Positions 17,104-27,487 of a stretch of 64,000 nt of DNA are shown here, in pieces. The position numbers were made by a program, and so were the translations under genes. The notes beneath the pieces are model-generated. The model was given only the letters and a program-made list of their open reading frames with translations, searched no databases and was not told the origin of the DNA. The number at the start of each line of letters is the position of its first letter. Positions within the stretch are counted from its first letter, which is position 1. This stretch comes from Luteimonas galliterrae (GTDB lineage Bacteria > Pseudomonadota > Gammaproteobacteria > Xanthomonadales > Xanthomonadaceae): NCBI RefSeq assembly GCF_023374055.1, contig NZ_JAMBEP010000001.1:1550001-1614000 (forward strand). The letters are read 5' to 3'.

Positions 17104-19311
17104 TCAGACGAACACGGCAGGCGCCACGCTCACGCGATTGCGGCCGCCGCGCTTGGCGGCGTACAGCGCGCGGTCGGCGCGCTCGATGGTTTCGTTGGGC
17201 GTGCTCTCGTGCGGCCAGCGCGACGCCACGCCGACGCTGGCGGTGAGTTTGAGCGGATGGCCGTTCCATTCCACAGGCAGCTCCTCCACCGCGGCGCGGA
17301 TGCGTTCGCCGAGCTGCCGCGCCATATCCGCCGTGGACAGCATCGAAACGATCAGGAATTCCTCGCCGCCGTAGCGGCCGAGCAGATCGTTGCCGCCGAT
17401 CACGCCGTTCAGCGCGCCCGACACCCGCCGCAGGCAATGGTCGCCGGCGGCATGGCCGTAGGTGTCGTTGATCGACTTGAAGTTGTCCAGATCGACGAAC
17501 AGCACCGACAGATCGCGGTTGTTGCGGTGCGCCTCGCCGAAGTTGCGCGCCAGCCACTGGTCCAGCGTGCGCCGGTTCAGCGCGCCGGTGAGCGCATCCA
17601 TTTCCGCCGAGCGGCGCAGGCGGATCGCGGCCTGCGCCTCGTCGATGGCCTGCACCGCCAGGCGCCCGAACTCGCTGGCCAGGGTCAGCTCGTCGGTGGT
17701 GAAGCCTTCGCCGCGCCCGCGCTCCAGGATCATCACGCCCCAGGCCGGCGACCGCAGCGGCAGCGGCACGATCGCCGGCACGGCCGCGCCCGTCGCCGGC
17801 GCGCCGGGCTCGTCCAGCGTCACTTGCAGCGGCGCGCGGGTGCGCGCCAAACCTTTGAGCACGCTCTGCCGCTGCGCCACGGTGCGCGCGAATTGCGGCT
17901 TGCGCTCGGTGGGCTCGGCGACCAGCAGGCTGTGGTTGTCGGCGCCGAACACGGCGACGGCGGCGGCGTCCAGATCCAATATGCGCTGCAACTGGTCCAG
18001 CACGCGGCGGTACGCGGTCCATTCCAGATCGCCGATGGCCAGCGACTTCAATTGCGATTGCAGGCCCTCGGCCAGCGCCAGTCGCGCGGCCTCGCGCGCC
18101 GCGCGGCGGTCGGAATCCTCGTGCGCCAGCTTGGCCCGGTCGCGCTGCGAGCGGTAATCGCCCACGCGCGCCGCCAGGCCGATGGCCAGCATCGCCGCCG
18201 AAGCCACTAGCGCCACCTGGTAGCCGCGCCGCGTCCACCAAAGATCGTCGATGTAGCCGCGCGACATCAGTTCGGCGAGGATCGCGGCCAGGCCGGTCAA
18301 GGTGCAGCAAAACGCGATCGGCCAAGCCATCGGGACGCGGCGCCGGGCCGCGTCGACGCCGATCGCGATGCAACCGAAACTGGCGCCGAGCCAACCGACC
18401 ATGGACAAGGTTCGCGATGCGCCGCGCAAGCTTTCCAGGCCCAGCAATGCCAGGCCGGCGATCGCCAACAAAGCGGCGCAGGCCGCAGTGACCGCCTTGC
18501 CCGCCCGCGGCGACACGCCGCGCAAGCCGCCGTACAGCGCCAGGATCTGCAAGGCCGCCGCGCTGAACAACATGGTCAGGGCGGCGATGCCCTGTTCCCG
18601 CCAGGACGCCAGCAGGTGAAACCCCGGCAGCAGATAGAGATGGCCGTTGAGCGCGGCGATCATCAGCAGGCCGCTGAGCGCGAAGCCGAAATAGGCCAGA
18701 AAGGCGCGATCGTGCGCCGCGTAGAACAAGGCGAGCATTACCAGCGCCAGCATGAACAGGCTGGCGTAGATCGACATGGCCAGACCGATCGTGCGCTGTT
18801 CGATGCGCCTGGCCGCGGTCTCGCTCATCACTCGCGGCCGCAGCACGCTGCCGACGCCCGAGCGCACCCGCAAATCCAAGACGACCGGGCCCTGCCATTG
18901 CTCCGGCAGAGGGAATACGAACACGGATGGAATCGCGCCCTCGCTCTCTTCCGGCGCGAAGAAGCGGCGCGTAGGGCTGCGCCATCGCGCGTTGCCGACG
19001 GCGATCTCCTCGACGATATCGCGGCTGAACATCACCACCCAACGTTGCCCGGGGTCGTGGCGCGGCAACTCGAAACGCATGCGCGCCTCGGACGGGGGCC
19101 CATGGCTTGCGGGAATATCGACGCCATCGCCCTCCGATGTCGCGACCGCACCGCCGGACAATGGCGCCACCTGCAACGACACTTCCTGGTGCGTGGTGAA
19201 CGAGGCCGCCAGCACGCTCGCCGCGCATACCGCCGCCAGCACCAGCAGGCCGGCGGCGAACATCCATTCGTGATGGGTCGAGCGCGCGATCATGGCCGCG
19301 CGGCTGCGCAT
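17104..19311 (-). CDS. 7TM membrane diguanylate cyclase (GGDEF)
   Basis: This 735-residue protein should synthesise cyclic di-GMP. Order of parts: an N-terminal membrane anchor (MFAAGLLVLAAVCAASVLAA), an extracytoplasmic domain of about 140 residues, seven hydrophobic segments resembling the 7TMR-DISM sensor class, a coiled coil, a GAF-like domain, and a C-terminal GGDEF domain with active site RYGGEEFLIV and metal site LFVDLDNFKSIND. The five-residue-upstream inhibitory I-site (RxxD) reads GGND, so the Arg is missing and product inhibition is probably absent. The start is uncertain: 19311 is used, 19293 is equally plausible, and an upstream Met at 19467 is less likely. It lies 40 bases downstream of nothing on its own strand and ends 40 bases before the GST gene. 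Confidence 0.88.
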   Translation of the reverse strand: MRSRAAMIARSTHHEWMFAAGLLVLAAVCAASVLAASFTTHQEVSLQVAPLSGGAVATSEGDGVDIPASHGPPSEARMRFELPRHDPGQRWVVMFSRDIVEEIAVGNARWRSPTRRFFAPEESEGAIPSVFVFPLPEQWQGPVVLDLRVRSGVGSVLRPRVMSETAARRIEQRTIGLAMSIYASLFMLALVMLALFYAAHDRAFLAYFGFALSGLLMIAALNGHLYLLPGFHLLASWREQGIAALTMLFSAAALQILALYGGLRGVSPRAGKAVTAACAALLAIAGLALLGLESLRGASRTLSMVGWLGASFGCIAIGVDAARRRVPMAWPIAFCCTLTGLAAILAELMSRGYIDDLWWTRRGYQVALVASAAMLAIGLAARVGDYRSQRDRAKLAHEDSDRRAAREAARLALAEGLQSQLKSLAIGDLEWTAYRRVLDQLQRILDLDAAAVAVFGADNHSLLVAEPTERKPQFARTVAQRQSVLKGLARTRAPLQVTLDEPGAPATGAAVPAIVPLPLRSPAWGVMILERGRGEGFTTDELTLASEFGRLAVQAIDEAQAAIRLRRSAEMDALTGALNRRTLDQWLARNFGEAHRNNRDLSVLFVDLDNFKSINDTYGHAAGDHCLRRVSGALNGVIGGNDLLGRYGGEEFLIVSMLSTADMARQLGERIRAAVEELPVEWNGHPLKLTASVGVASRWPHESTPNETIERADRALYAAKRGGRNRVSVAPAVFV

Positions 19312-19541
19312 GGCGCAGTCGCGGATCCTGGCGCAGCATCGTGCCCCGGCAGCGGGCACGGCGATACGGCGTAGTTGGCCCCGGCTTCCAACACCACCTG
19401 CATGGTGGCGCCCCCCTGTGATCCCGGCGTTGGCTCGCTCAATCCCTTGGCCGGCGAGCGCACGCAAGAATCGGGCCGAGCCAGCGGCGACGAACCGGAC
19501 CCGGCCCGTTAGACTGTGCCCCCACCCGAGCCCTGCGTCCC

Positions 19542-21323
<1,782 letters not shown>

Positions 21324-21327
21324 CCCG

Positions 21328-21774
21328 ATGCGCCATACCATCCTCGGCTTGTTGGCAACGTGCTGCGTGCTGATGGCGACCGCCTGCGCGGCGCCGCCCT
21401 CTTCCGCCGCGCCCGACCCGTCGCCATCGAATGCTTCGCAAGCGGCCTCGCCCGCCAAGCCCCCGCCGAAGAGCGGTCCGTTGCCGGCCGAACGCGCCGT
21501 CGCCGCCGCGATCGACCGGCGATGCAGCACGGACGCCGACTGCGCGGTCAAAGACGTGCGCAATTGCTGCGGCATGATGCCCGCCTGCGTCAACGTCGAC
21601 AGTCCGACCGATCCCGCAGGCGTCGCGGCCGAGTGCAAGAAGCGCGGCATGATGTCGGTCTGCGGATTCAAGGCGGTCCAGGGCTGCAAATGCAGCAACG
21701 GCCAATGCACGGCGCTGTCTGCGCCGGTCGATCCCGTCGTCGATCCGGCGCCCGCGCCGCCGGCGCAAGAATGA
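21328..21774 (+). CDS. Small cysteine-rich lipoprotein, function unknown
   Basis: A 148-residue exported protein. The signal sequence (HTILGLLATCCVLMATAC) ends in a degenerate lipobox ATA-C, so lipidation at that Cys is likely but not certain. A Pro/Ala/Ser-rich spacer of about 40 residues leads to a compact domain with ten cysteines in about 65 residues (RRCSTDADC, RNCCGMMPAC, AEC, SVCG, GCKCSNGQC), an even number expected to form disulfides in the periplasm. I do not recognise a named family. GGAGGG upstream of 21328 sets the start. The stop overlaps the deaminase start as ATGA. The function may be structural or inhibitory; nothing further can be supported. Confidence 0.75.
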   Translation: MRHTILGLLATCCVLMATACAAPPSSAAPDPSPSNASQAASPAKPPPKSGPLPAERAVAAAIDRRCSTDADCAVKDVRNCCGMMPACVNVDSPTDPAGVAAECKKRGMMSVCGFKAVQGCKCSNGQCTALSAPVDPVVDPAPAPPAQE

Positions 21775-22349
21775 TGCTGTACGCGCAAGTCCACCTCACC
21801 TTGCCGGCCTGGGTGCACGACGCGGTCGATGCCGGCCGCGCTTACGCGAGCGACGAAGACAAGGTCGCGCTGGCCGTCGAGCTGTCGCGCACGAACATCG
21901 AGGCGCAGACCGGCGGCCCGTTCGGCGCGGTGGTGTTCGGGCCGGGCGACCGTGTCGTCGCGGCCGGCGTCAACGTCGTACTGCCGCAGAGCACGTCGCT
22001 GGCGCACGCCGAGAACATGGCATACATGCTCGCGCAACAACGCCTGCAGCGCGCGCGTTTGAACGAGAACGAAGCCGGCGAACGCGATGGCGTATACACG
22101 CTGGCGACCTCTTCCCAACCTTGCTGCCAGTGCTACGGCGCCACCGTTTGGGCCGGCATCGACCGCCTGCTGATCGGCGCGCGCAGCGACGACGTGATGG
22201 CGCTGACCGAATTCGACGAAGGTCCGCTGCCGGCGGACTGGATCGGCGAGCTCAACCGGCGCGGGATCGAGGTGGTGCGCGACCTGCGGCGCGACGAAGC
22301 CTGCGCGGTGCTGCGCGCCTACGGCCAGCTCGGCGGCCGCCGCTATTAA
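21771..22349 (+). CDS. Nucleoside/guanine deaminase family protein (CDA fold)
   Basis: A 192-residue zinc deaminase. The zinc and catalytic site is visible as SLAHAENMAY (His plus catalytic Glu in HAE) and SSQPCCQCYGATVWAG (PCxxC). TGGPFGAVVF near residue 45 is typical of the guanine/tRNA-adenosine deaminase superfamily; the protein is longer than TadA and closer to GuaD-like or uncharacterised nucleoside deaminases. Substrate cannot be fixed from sequence. Start is at 21771 or the adjacent Met at 21774; both overlap the stop of the preceding lipoprotein gene, so translation is coupled. Confidence 0.8.
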   Translation: MMLYAQVHLTLPAWVHDAVDAGRAYASDEDKVALAVELSRTNIEAQTGGPFGAVVFGPGDRVVAAGVNVVLPQSTSLAHAENMAYMLAQQRLQRARLNENEAGERDGVYTLATSSQPCCQCYGATVWAGIDRLLIGARSDDVMALTEFDEGPLPADWIGELNRRGIEVVRDLRRDEACAVLRAYGQLGGRRY

Positions 22350-22383
22350 GCACCGCCTCGTAATTCCTGCGGACGCGGCTTTT

Positions 22384-22473
22384 GTGGGAGCGGCTTTAGC
22401 CGCGAGCTCTTGCAAGATCGCCGCAGCACGGAAAAGCTCGCGGCTAAAGCCGCTCCCACAAAAGCCGCTCCTA
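22384..22473. repeat. Paired REP element 5
   Basis: GTGGGAGCGGCTTTAGCCGC at 22384 with inverse unit GCGGCTAAAGCC...CTCCCAC, and an extra tip CCGCTCCTAC ending at 22473. It fills most of the gap between the deaminase and rlmM and ends 23 bases before the rlmM start. Confidence 0.85.
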
Positions 22474-22496
22474 CAAAAGCAACAGCGACGATCCGG

Positions 22497-23549
22497 ATGA
22501 ACGGGCTGCTGTGCTACTGCCGCGCCGGCTTCGAACCCGAACTCGCCGCGGAACTGACCGAACGCGCGGCGCAAACCGGCCATACCGGCTATGCGCGCAC
22601 CGAGCGCGGTACCGGCTATGTCGTGTTCGCCTGCGATAGCGCGCAGGCGCTATCGCAGGCGTCGCCATGGCGCGAACTGATCTTCGCTCGGCAGAAGTTG
22701 CTGCTGATCGCCGAACTGCGCGATCTCGATCCGCGCGACCGCATCGCGCCGATGCTCTCGGCCTTGCCTGCCGACGTGAAGTTCGGCGACCTGTTCGTCG
22801 AACATCCCGACAGCGACGCCGCCAAGCCGCTGTCCGGGCTGGCGCGCAGCTTCGCCAACGCGCTGCGCCCGGCGCTGCGCAAGGCCGGCCTGCTCAGCGC
22901 CGGCGAGCGCAACGATCTGCCACGGCTGCATGTCTGCTTCATCGCCGGCGACCAGGCGCTGCTGGCGATCGGCGAACCGAGCGACAGCGCGCCGTGGCCA
23001 CTCGGCATCCCGCGTTTGCGCATGCACGCCGATGCGCCGTCGCGCTCGGCGCTGAAGCTGGAAGAAGCGCTGCTGTGCCTGCTCGACGACGACGAACGGC
23101 AACGTCTGCTGCAACCGGGCATGCGCGCCGCGGACCTCGGCGCCGCGCCCGGCGGCTGGACTTGGGTGCTGATGCGCAACGGCTTGCACGTGACCGCGAT
23201 CGACAACGGCCCGCTGCGCCCGCATCTGTTCGACAGCGGCCTGGTGGAGCACCTGCGCGCAGACGGCTTCGCCTGGCAACCGCAACGGCCGCTGGACTGG
23301 ATGGTGTGCGATATGGTCGAACAACCGCGCCGCGTCGCTGCCCGCATGGCGCAATGGTTCGGCGAAGGGTGGTGCCGTCACGCGATCTTCAACCTGAAGC
23401 TGCCGATGAAACGGCGCTGGCAGGAGACGGTCCTGTGCCTGCAGGAATTCTCGTCGCAGGCGGGAAAACCGCTGCTGCTGCGCGCGCGCCAGCTTTATCA
23501 CGACCGCGAGGAAATCACGGTTTTCGCTTCGCTCCGAAACCCGCGCTGA
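22497..23549 (+). CDS. rlmM: 23S rRNA 2'-O-ribose methyltransferase (C2498) RlmM
   Basis: A 350-residue SAM-dependent methyltransferase for C2498 of 23S rRNA. An N-terminal THUMP-like domain (LLCYCRAGFEPELAAEL) precedes the Rossmann domain with motif ADLGAAPGGWTWVLM and the WMVCDMVEQP segment; the catalytic Lys is in AIFNLKLPMKRRW. Length is close to E. coli RlmM (366). The start at 22497 is chosen because an upstream in-frame extension would translate REP DNA into a repetitive peptide. Confidence 0.94.
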   Translation: MNGLLCYCRAGFEPELAAELTERAAQTGHTGYARTERGTGYVVFACDSAQALSQASPWRELIFARQKLLLIAELRDLDPRDRIAPMLSALPADVKFGDLFVEHPDSDAAKPLSGLARSFANALRPALRKAGLLSAGERNDLPRLHVCFIAGDQALLAIGEPSDSAPWPLGIPRLRMHADAPSRSALKLEEALLCLLDDDERQRLLQPGMRAADLGAAPGGWTWVLMRNGLHVTAIDNGPLRPHLFDSGLVEHLRADGFAWQPQRPLDWMVCDMVEQPRRVAARMAQWFGEGWCRHAIFNLKLPMKRRWQETVLCLQEFSSQAGKPLLLRARQLYHDREEITVFASLRNPR

Positions 23550-23643
23550 ATGTTGCCCGCCATTCAGGCTGGAACGCCGCGGTTGACGCGAGGTTGATCG
23601 GGCCGGGACTACCGTCGCAGCGTCCTCCCACGAGGTAGCTCCG

Positions 23644-24354
23644 ATGAAGACCGCAAAAAAAACCGCTATTTCGATCGCCCTGGCCGCGGCTTTCGGCTTG
23701 AGCGCGCCCGCCTTCGCGCAAACCGCCGAGCAGCAGCAGGCGCAGCGCGACAGCAAGGCCGCGGCCGAAGTCGCGCAGCAGGCCAGCGCCAATGCGCAGA
23801 CGGCCGAAGCGGCTGCGCAGAGCGCGAACGCGAGCGCGTCTCAGTCGGCAAGCGCAGATGCGGCCGCGAACGCTACCGTCGCCAGCGACAGCGCCGCGCA
23901 AGCGTCCGCCGCCGCCAGCATCGCCGCCGGCGCCGCCGGCGCGGCCAACAATGCGTTCAACGAGTCGGGCGCCGGACAGGCGCAGACCAAACAGGCTTCG
24001 GACGTCGCCGAAGGCGCGAAGACCATCGCCGAGGCCGCCAATGCCACGGCCGGCGAAGCTGCCGTCGGCGCGCAGGTAGCCGCGCAAGCAGCGCAGGACG
24101 CAGCTGCCGCACCGCCGCCGATGCAGTCCACTACGGTGCCGCCGGCGCAAGCGCCGGTCACCGTGAACTCTCTGCCGCCGGATTCGGTGGTGGGCGAATA
24201 CAAGATCGATTTCGCGGCGATGGACAAGAACGGCGACGGCAACCTGAGCCGCGCCGAGGCCAGTTCCAACGCCACGCTCACCGCGGAGTTCCGCGCCGTC
24301 GACGTCAACAATAACGGCAGGCTGAGCAGGGATGAGTTGAAGGGCTGGATGTAA
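23644..24354 (+). CDS. Exported Ala-rich protein with two C-terminal EF-hands
   Basis: A 236-residue exported protein of unknown role. The signal peptide is KKTAISIALAAAFGLSAPAFA followed by Q. Residues 27-155 are extremely rich in Ala with Ser, Gln, Thr, Asn and Glu, lacking aromatic residues and probably forming a long helix or coiled coil. A Pro-rich hinge follows (PPPMQSTTVPPAQ). The C-terminus has two EF-hand calcium loops, DKNGDGNLSRAE and DVNNNGRLSRDE. ATG 23644 is preceded by GAGGTAGCTCCG. It has its own strong terminator at 24377-24408. The architecture suggests a calcium-binding surface or periplasmic protein. Confidence 0.78.
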   Translation: MKTAKKTAISIALAAAFGLSAPAFAQTAEQQQAQRDSKAAAEVAQQASANAQTAEAAAQSANASASQSASADAAANATVASDSAAQASAAASIAAGAAGAANNAFNESGAGQAQTKQASDVAEGAKTIAEAANATAGEAAVGAQVAAQAAQDAAAAPPPMQSTTVPPAQAPVTVNSLPPDSVVGEYKIDFAAMDKNGDGNLSRAEASSNATLTAEFRAVDVNNNGRLSRDELKGWM

Positions 24355-24376
24355 GCATCCGCAAACCCGGAATAAA

Positions 24377-24408
24377 AAAGCGCCCCGCAGATGCGGGGCG
24401 TTTTTTAT
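24377..24408. terminator. Rho-independent terminator, probably bidirectional
   Basis: AAAAAAGCGCCCCGC-AGAT-GCGGGGCGTTTTTTAT: a perfect 8-base-pair GC stem with a four-base loop, flanked by A-run on the left and T-run on the right. It ends the EF-hand gene on the plus strand and can also end the ubiquinone hydroxylase gene arriving on the minus strand; the minus-strand stop codon at 24405-24407 lies in its right arm. Confidence 0.93.
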
Positions 24409-25589
24409 GTCCGCAAGCCCGCGGCGCGCCGCCACAGCGCCTGCGTCACGGGCGGCAGGCGGCCGGCCAGGCCGAGCAAGGGGCCGCGCATCAAGGTGGC
24501 GGCGACGCTGTCGTTGGAGAACAGCCGGTTGATGCCGCTGAAGGCGTGCGCCGCCGCGGCGTTTTCGCTCTTGCGCTCGCGCGCCCATCGCGACAACGAC
24601 TGCGGCGAGGCGTAGTCAGCCTTGCGCGCACGCGCCCGCACGATCGCATCGCGCAGCGCGGCGACATCGCGCAAGCCCAGATTGACGCCTTGGCCGGCGA
24701 GCGGATGCACCACGTGCGCCGCATCGCCGATCAACGCGACGCGGCCGATCGCGTAGTCGCGCGCCAGCTGCCGCCGCAGCGGGAAGGCGACGCGCTTGGA
24801 TATCGCGTGCGTGCGGCCGAGCCTGCCGTCGAAGGCGGCGGTCAGCTCGCGGTCGAAGCTGTCGTCGTCGAGCGATGCGATGCGCGCCGCTTCGCCCTCG
24901 GGCAAGGTCCACACGATCGAACTGGAGCCGTCGGCGCAAGGCAGGAAAGCCAGCGGTCCGGTAGGCAGGAAGCGCTGCCAGGCGGTCTGCTCGTGCGGAC
25001 GTTCGGTCTGCACGTAGGCCACCACGCCACGCTGGGCATAGCTGTGCGCATCGACCTGCAACCCGGCCAGGGCGCGCACGCTGGATTCGGCGCCGTCGGC
25101 GGCGATCGCCAGCCCGGCTTCGATGCGGCTGCCGTCGTCCAGGCGCAGGCGCACGCCGTCGTCGAGCTGTTCCAGCGCATCGACGCGCGCCGGGCACTGC
25201 ACGCGCACGTCGGTCGCCGAAAGCCCGGCCCACAGTTTGTCGACCAGCAACCCGTGCTCGACGATCCAGCCCAACTCGCGACGACCGAAGGCGTCGGCGT
25301 CGAAACGCAACTCGCCGCCGCCGGCCGCATCCCAGACGCGCATGCGGCGATAAGGCTGCAGGCGCGCAGCGGCCACGGCCCGCCATACGCCCAAATCGCC
25401 GAGCAAGGCGGCGTTGTCCGGCGCGAACGCGTATACGCGCAAGTCGGGACGGTCCGCGCGCCACGGCGGCGGCGCTTGCGCTTCGATCAAAGCCGTTTGC
25501 AAGCCGATTTCGGACAGCGCGAGCGCGCAAGCGGCGCCGACCACGCCGCCGCCGACGATCACGGCATCGAGCCGGTTGCGCCGGCTCAT
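24405..25589 (-). CDS. UbiH/UbiF/VisC-family FAD-dependent ubiquinone biosynthesis hydroxylase
   Basis: A 394-residue flavoprotein monooxygenase that adds a ring hydroxyl during ubiquinone synthesis. Motifs: N-terminal dinucleotide site DAVIVGGGVVGAACALAL, the DG motif IAADGAESSVRALAG and the second FAD site ALIGDAAHVVHPLAGQGVNL. The GDAAHxxxPLAGQG form resembles UbiF/UbiI (VisC) rather than UbiH; which ring position is modified cannot be decided here. The start at 25589 overlaps the ubiH stop (ATGA), so the two hydroxylases are coupled. A longer frame exists upstream but runs through ubiH. Confidence 0.9.
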   Translation of the reverse strand: MSRRNRLDAVIVGGGVVGAACALALSEIGLQTALIEAQAPPPWRADRPDLRVYAFAPDNAALLGDLGVWRAVAAARLQPYRRMRVWDAAGGGELRFDADAFGRRELGWIVEHGLLVDKLWAGLSATDVRVQCPARVDALEQLDDGVRLRLDDGSRIEAGLAIAADGAESSVRALAGLQVDAHSYAQRGVVAYVQTERPHEQTAWQRFLPTGPLAFLPCADGSSSIVWTLPEGEAARIASLDDDSFDRELTAAFDGRLGRTHAISKRVAFPLRRQLARDYAIGRVALIGDAAHVVHPLAGQGVNLGLRDVAALRDAIVRARARKADYASPQSLSRWARERKSENAAAAHAFSGINRLFSNDSVAATLMRGPLLGLAGRLPPVTQALWRRAAGLRT

Positions 25590-26800
25590 CGGCACAACCT
25601 CGGCACGTCGCCGCGGAAGCCCATCGCGCCGCCGACCAGGTAGCCCTGCACCGACGGCAGGCCGTCCATCGCCGCCAACCCGAGACTGCGCAGTGGCCGC
25701 AGCCACGGCGCCGGGTTGGCGGTGAGCCGCGCCAAACCGTCGGAGAATGCCAGCGTGCGGCGGCGATCTTCGCTGCGGCGCGTTGCATAGCTGTCGAGCA
25801 AAGTCGCATCGCCGGGATCGACGTCGCCGTCGCTTTCCAAACGCGACTCGATGATCTCGGCCAAGGTCAACGCATCGCGTAGGCCCAGGTTGAATCCCTG
25901 CGCGCCGATCGGGTGCAGCGTCTGCGCGGCATTGCCCACCAGCACCGCGCGCGGCGCCACCGTCTGCCTGGCCACGGCGCCTATCGCCGGATACGCGCTG
26001 CGCGGGCCGCTGGCGACCAACTTGCCGATGCGCCAACCGACGGCATCCTGCACGCGCTCCAGCCACGCAGCATCGTCGAGCGCGGCGACCGCATCGGCCT
26101 GTTCGCGCGCGACGGCATGCACCACGCCGAAATGGCGATCGCCGCGCGGCAACAGCGCGGTGGGGCCGTGGTCGCCGAAACGCTCGTAGGCGGTGCCGTC
26201 CGGCGCGCGTTCGCTGCGGACGCGCGCCACGAACAGGGTCTGGCCGTAATCGCGCTCGTCGTGGCCGATGCCGAGCGCGGCGCGCAGGCCGCTGCGCGTG
26301 CCGTCCGCGGCGACGATCAAGCGGGCGGCGACCGGCCGCTCGCCGCTGCCGTCGGCGATCGTGATGGCGCGCGTGCCGTCGGCTTCGGCTTCGATGCCGA
26401 CGAAGCGCGCCGGCCGATAGCGGGTGAAGCGGTTCAGCTCGTCCAGCCGCGCCTCCAGCGCCAGGCCGAAGTCGCGCGCCACCACCACTTGGCCGAAAGC
26501 CTCGCGGCCGTAGTCGGCGGCATCCAGCCGGACCCGGCCGAAGTCGCCGCGCCGGCTGACCTGGATGCTGCGGATCGGTCCGGTCGGCGCGGACAGCTTC
26601 TGCATCACCCCGAGCGCGGTCAGCGCATTGACGGTGGCCGCTGCGAAGCTGAGGTTGCGCTGGTCGAACACGGCCGGCAGGGCGCCGGCCGGCGTGGCCT
26701 CCACCAGGGCCGTGTCCAGCCCCAGGCGGTCCAGCGCGATCGCCAGGCTGGCGCCGACCAGGCCGCCGCCCACGATGAGCACGTCGTGTCTTGCCTTCAT
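25586..26800 (-). CDS. ubiH: 2-octaprenyl-6-methoxyphenol hydroxylase UbiH
   Basis: A 404-residue FAD monooxygenase for the C1 hydroxylation step of ubiquinone synthesis. It opens with HDVLIVGGGLVGASLAIALD and has the DG motif IVAADGTRSGLRAALG. The second FAD motif, LVGNAAQTLHPIGAQGFNLG, has the Asn-Ala-Ala-Gln variant found in E. coli UbiH, which distinguishes it from the neighbouring paralogue. Start at 26800; the promoter must lie in the 81-base gap shared with the divergent btuM-like gene. Confidence 0.93.
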   Translation of the reverse strand: MKARHDVLIVGGGLVGASLAIALDRLGLDTALVEATPAGALPAVFDQRNLSFAAATVNALTALGVMQKLSAPTGPIRSIQVSRRGDFGRVRLDAADYGREAFGQVVVARDFGLALEARLDELNRFTRYRPARFVGIEAEADGTRAITIADGSGERPVAARLIVAADGTRSGLRAALGIGHDERDYGQTLFVARVRSERAPDGTAYERFGDHGPTALLPRGDRHFGVVHAVAREQADAVAALDDAAWLERVQDAVGWRIGKLVASGPRSAYPAIGAVARQTVAPRAVLVGNAAQTLHPIGAQGFNLGLRDALTLAEIIESRLESDGDVDPGDATLLDSYATRRSEDRRRTLAFSDGLARLTANPAPWLRPLRSLGLAAMDGLPSVQGYLVGGAMGFRGDVPRLCR

Positions 26801-26881
26801 CACGACATGATAAGGCCGCAGCCCGACCAGTTCGCTAGAATGAGCGCTGTCCTGCACGCCGTGCCCGGAGTTTCCCGCCCG

Positions 26882-27481
26882 ATGAACACCCATACGCAAC
26901 GCGCCATCGTCCTGTCCCTGCTCGTGCTGCTGATGGCCGCGACCCGGACCCATGTCTTCTCGCACTTCGCGCCGGTCCCCGACGCGTCGTGGGCGGTGTT
27001 CTTCATCGGCGGCTTCTATCTGCGCGCCTGGACGCGCTGGGCATTCCCGCTGCTGATGGCGCTGGCGGTACTGATCGACTGGTGGGTCATCAGCAGCCAA
27101 GGCATCAGCTTCTGGAGCCATTACTGCGTGTCTCCGGGCTACTGGTTCCTGATCCCGGCGCATCTGGCGATGTGGCTGGGCGGCCTGTGGCTGGCCCGCC
27201 ATTACAAAGGCGCGAGCGTCGCGGCGCTCGGCCGGCTGGCGGCGAGCCTGTTCGCGGCGACCGCGCTGTGCCATCTGCTGGCGCAAGGCAGCTTCTACTG
27301 GCTCAGCAGCAGCGTGGCCGAGCCGACCTTCGCCGGCTGGTGGAAGAACTACAGCGACTGGTTCCTGCCTTACCTGCGCAGCACCGCCATGTTCGTCGCG
27401 GTCGCGGCGATCGCGCAGGTGGCGAGCGAACAGATCGTCAAGCATTCGCACGCCGGCGCACAGGAACGCAAGCAACGCTGA
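26882..27481 (+). CDS. btuM: Probable BtuM-family cobalamin transporter (solitary ECF S-component)
   Basis: A 199-residue integral membrane protein with about six hydrophobic segments (roughly 8-21, 36-50, 54-71, 84-105, 115-134, 157-176). The N-terminal pattern ATRTHVFSHFAPVPDASWAV and FFIGGFYLRAW, together with a single membrane-proximal Cys at residue 82 (FWSHYCVSPGYWF), fits my recollection of BtuM, whose Cys80 coordinates cobalt and decyanates vitamin B12 in the Thiobacillus protein. A PduO-type cobalamin adenosyltransferase gene begins six bases after its stop, which strongly supports a B12 role. No ECF ATPase genes are nearby, as expected for BtuM. No cobalamin riboswitch fits in the 81-base upstream gap. 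Identification is by pattern and context. Confidence 0.72.
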   Translation: MNTHTQRAIVLSLLVLLMAATRTHVFSHFAPVPDASWAVFFIGGFYLRAWTRWAFPLLMALAVLIDWWVISSQGISFWSHYCVSPGYWFLIPAHLAMWLGGLWLARHYKGASVAALGRLAASLFAATALCHLLAQGSFYWLSSSVAEPTFAGWWKNYSDWFLPYLRSTAMFVAVAAIAQVASEQIVKHSHAGAQERKQR

Positions 27482-27487
27482 CCGGCG

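Noticed and set aside
25590-26066. N-terminal extension of the UbiF/UbiI-like hydroxylase by 159 codons
   Set aside because: The extension lies wholly within ubiH in another frame. The ATG at 25589 overlaps the ubiH stop and opens directly on the FAD-binding motif.
26801-26881. Cobalamin riboswitch upstream of the btuM-like gene
   Set aside because: The gap to the divergent ubiH is only 81 bases, too short for the roughly 200-base element, and the B12-box pattern was not seen.
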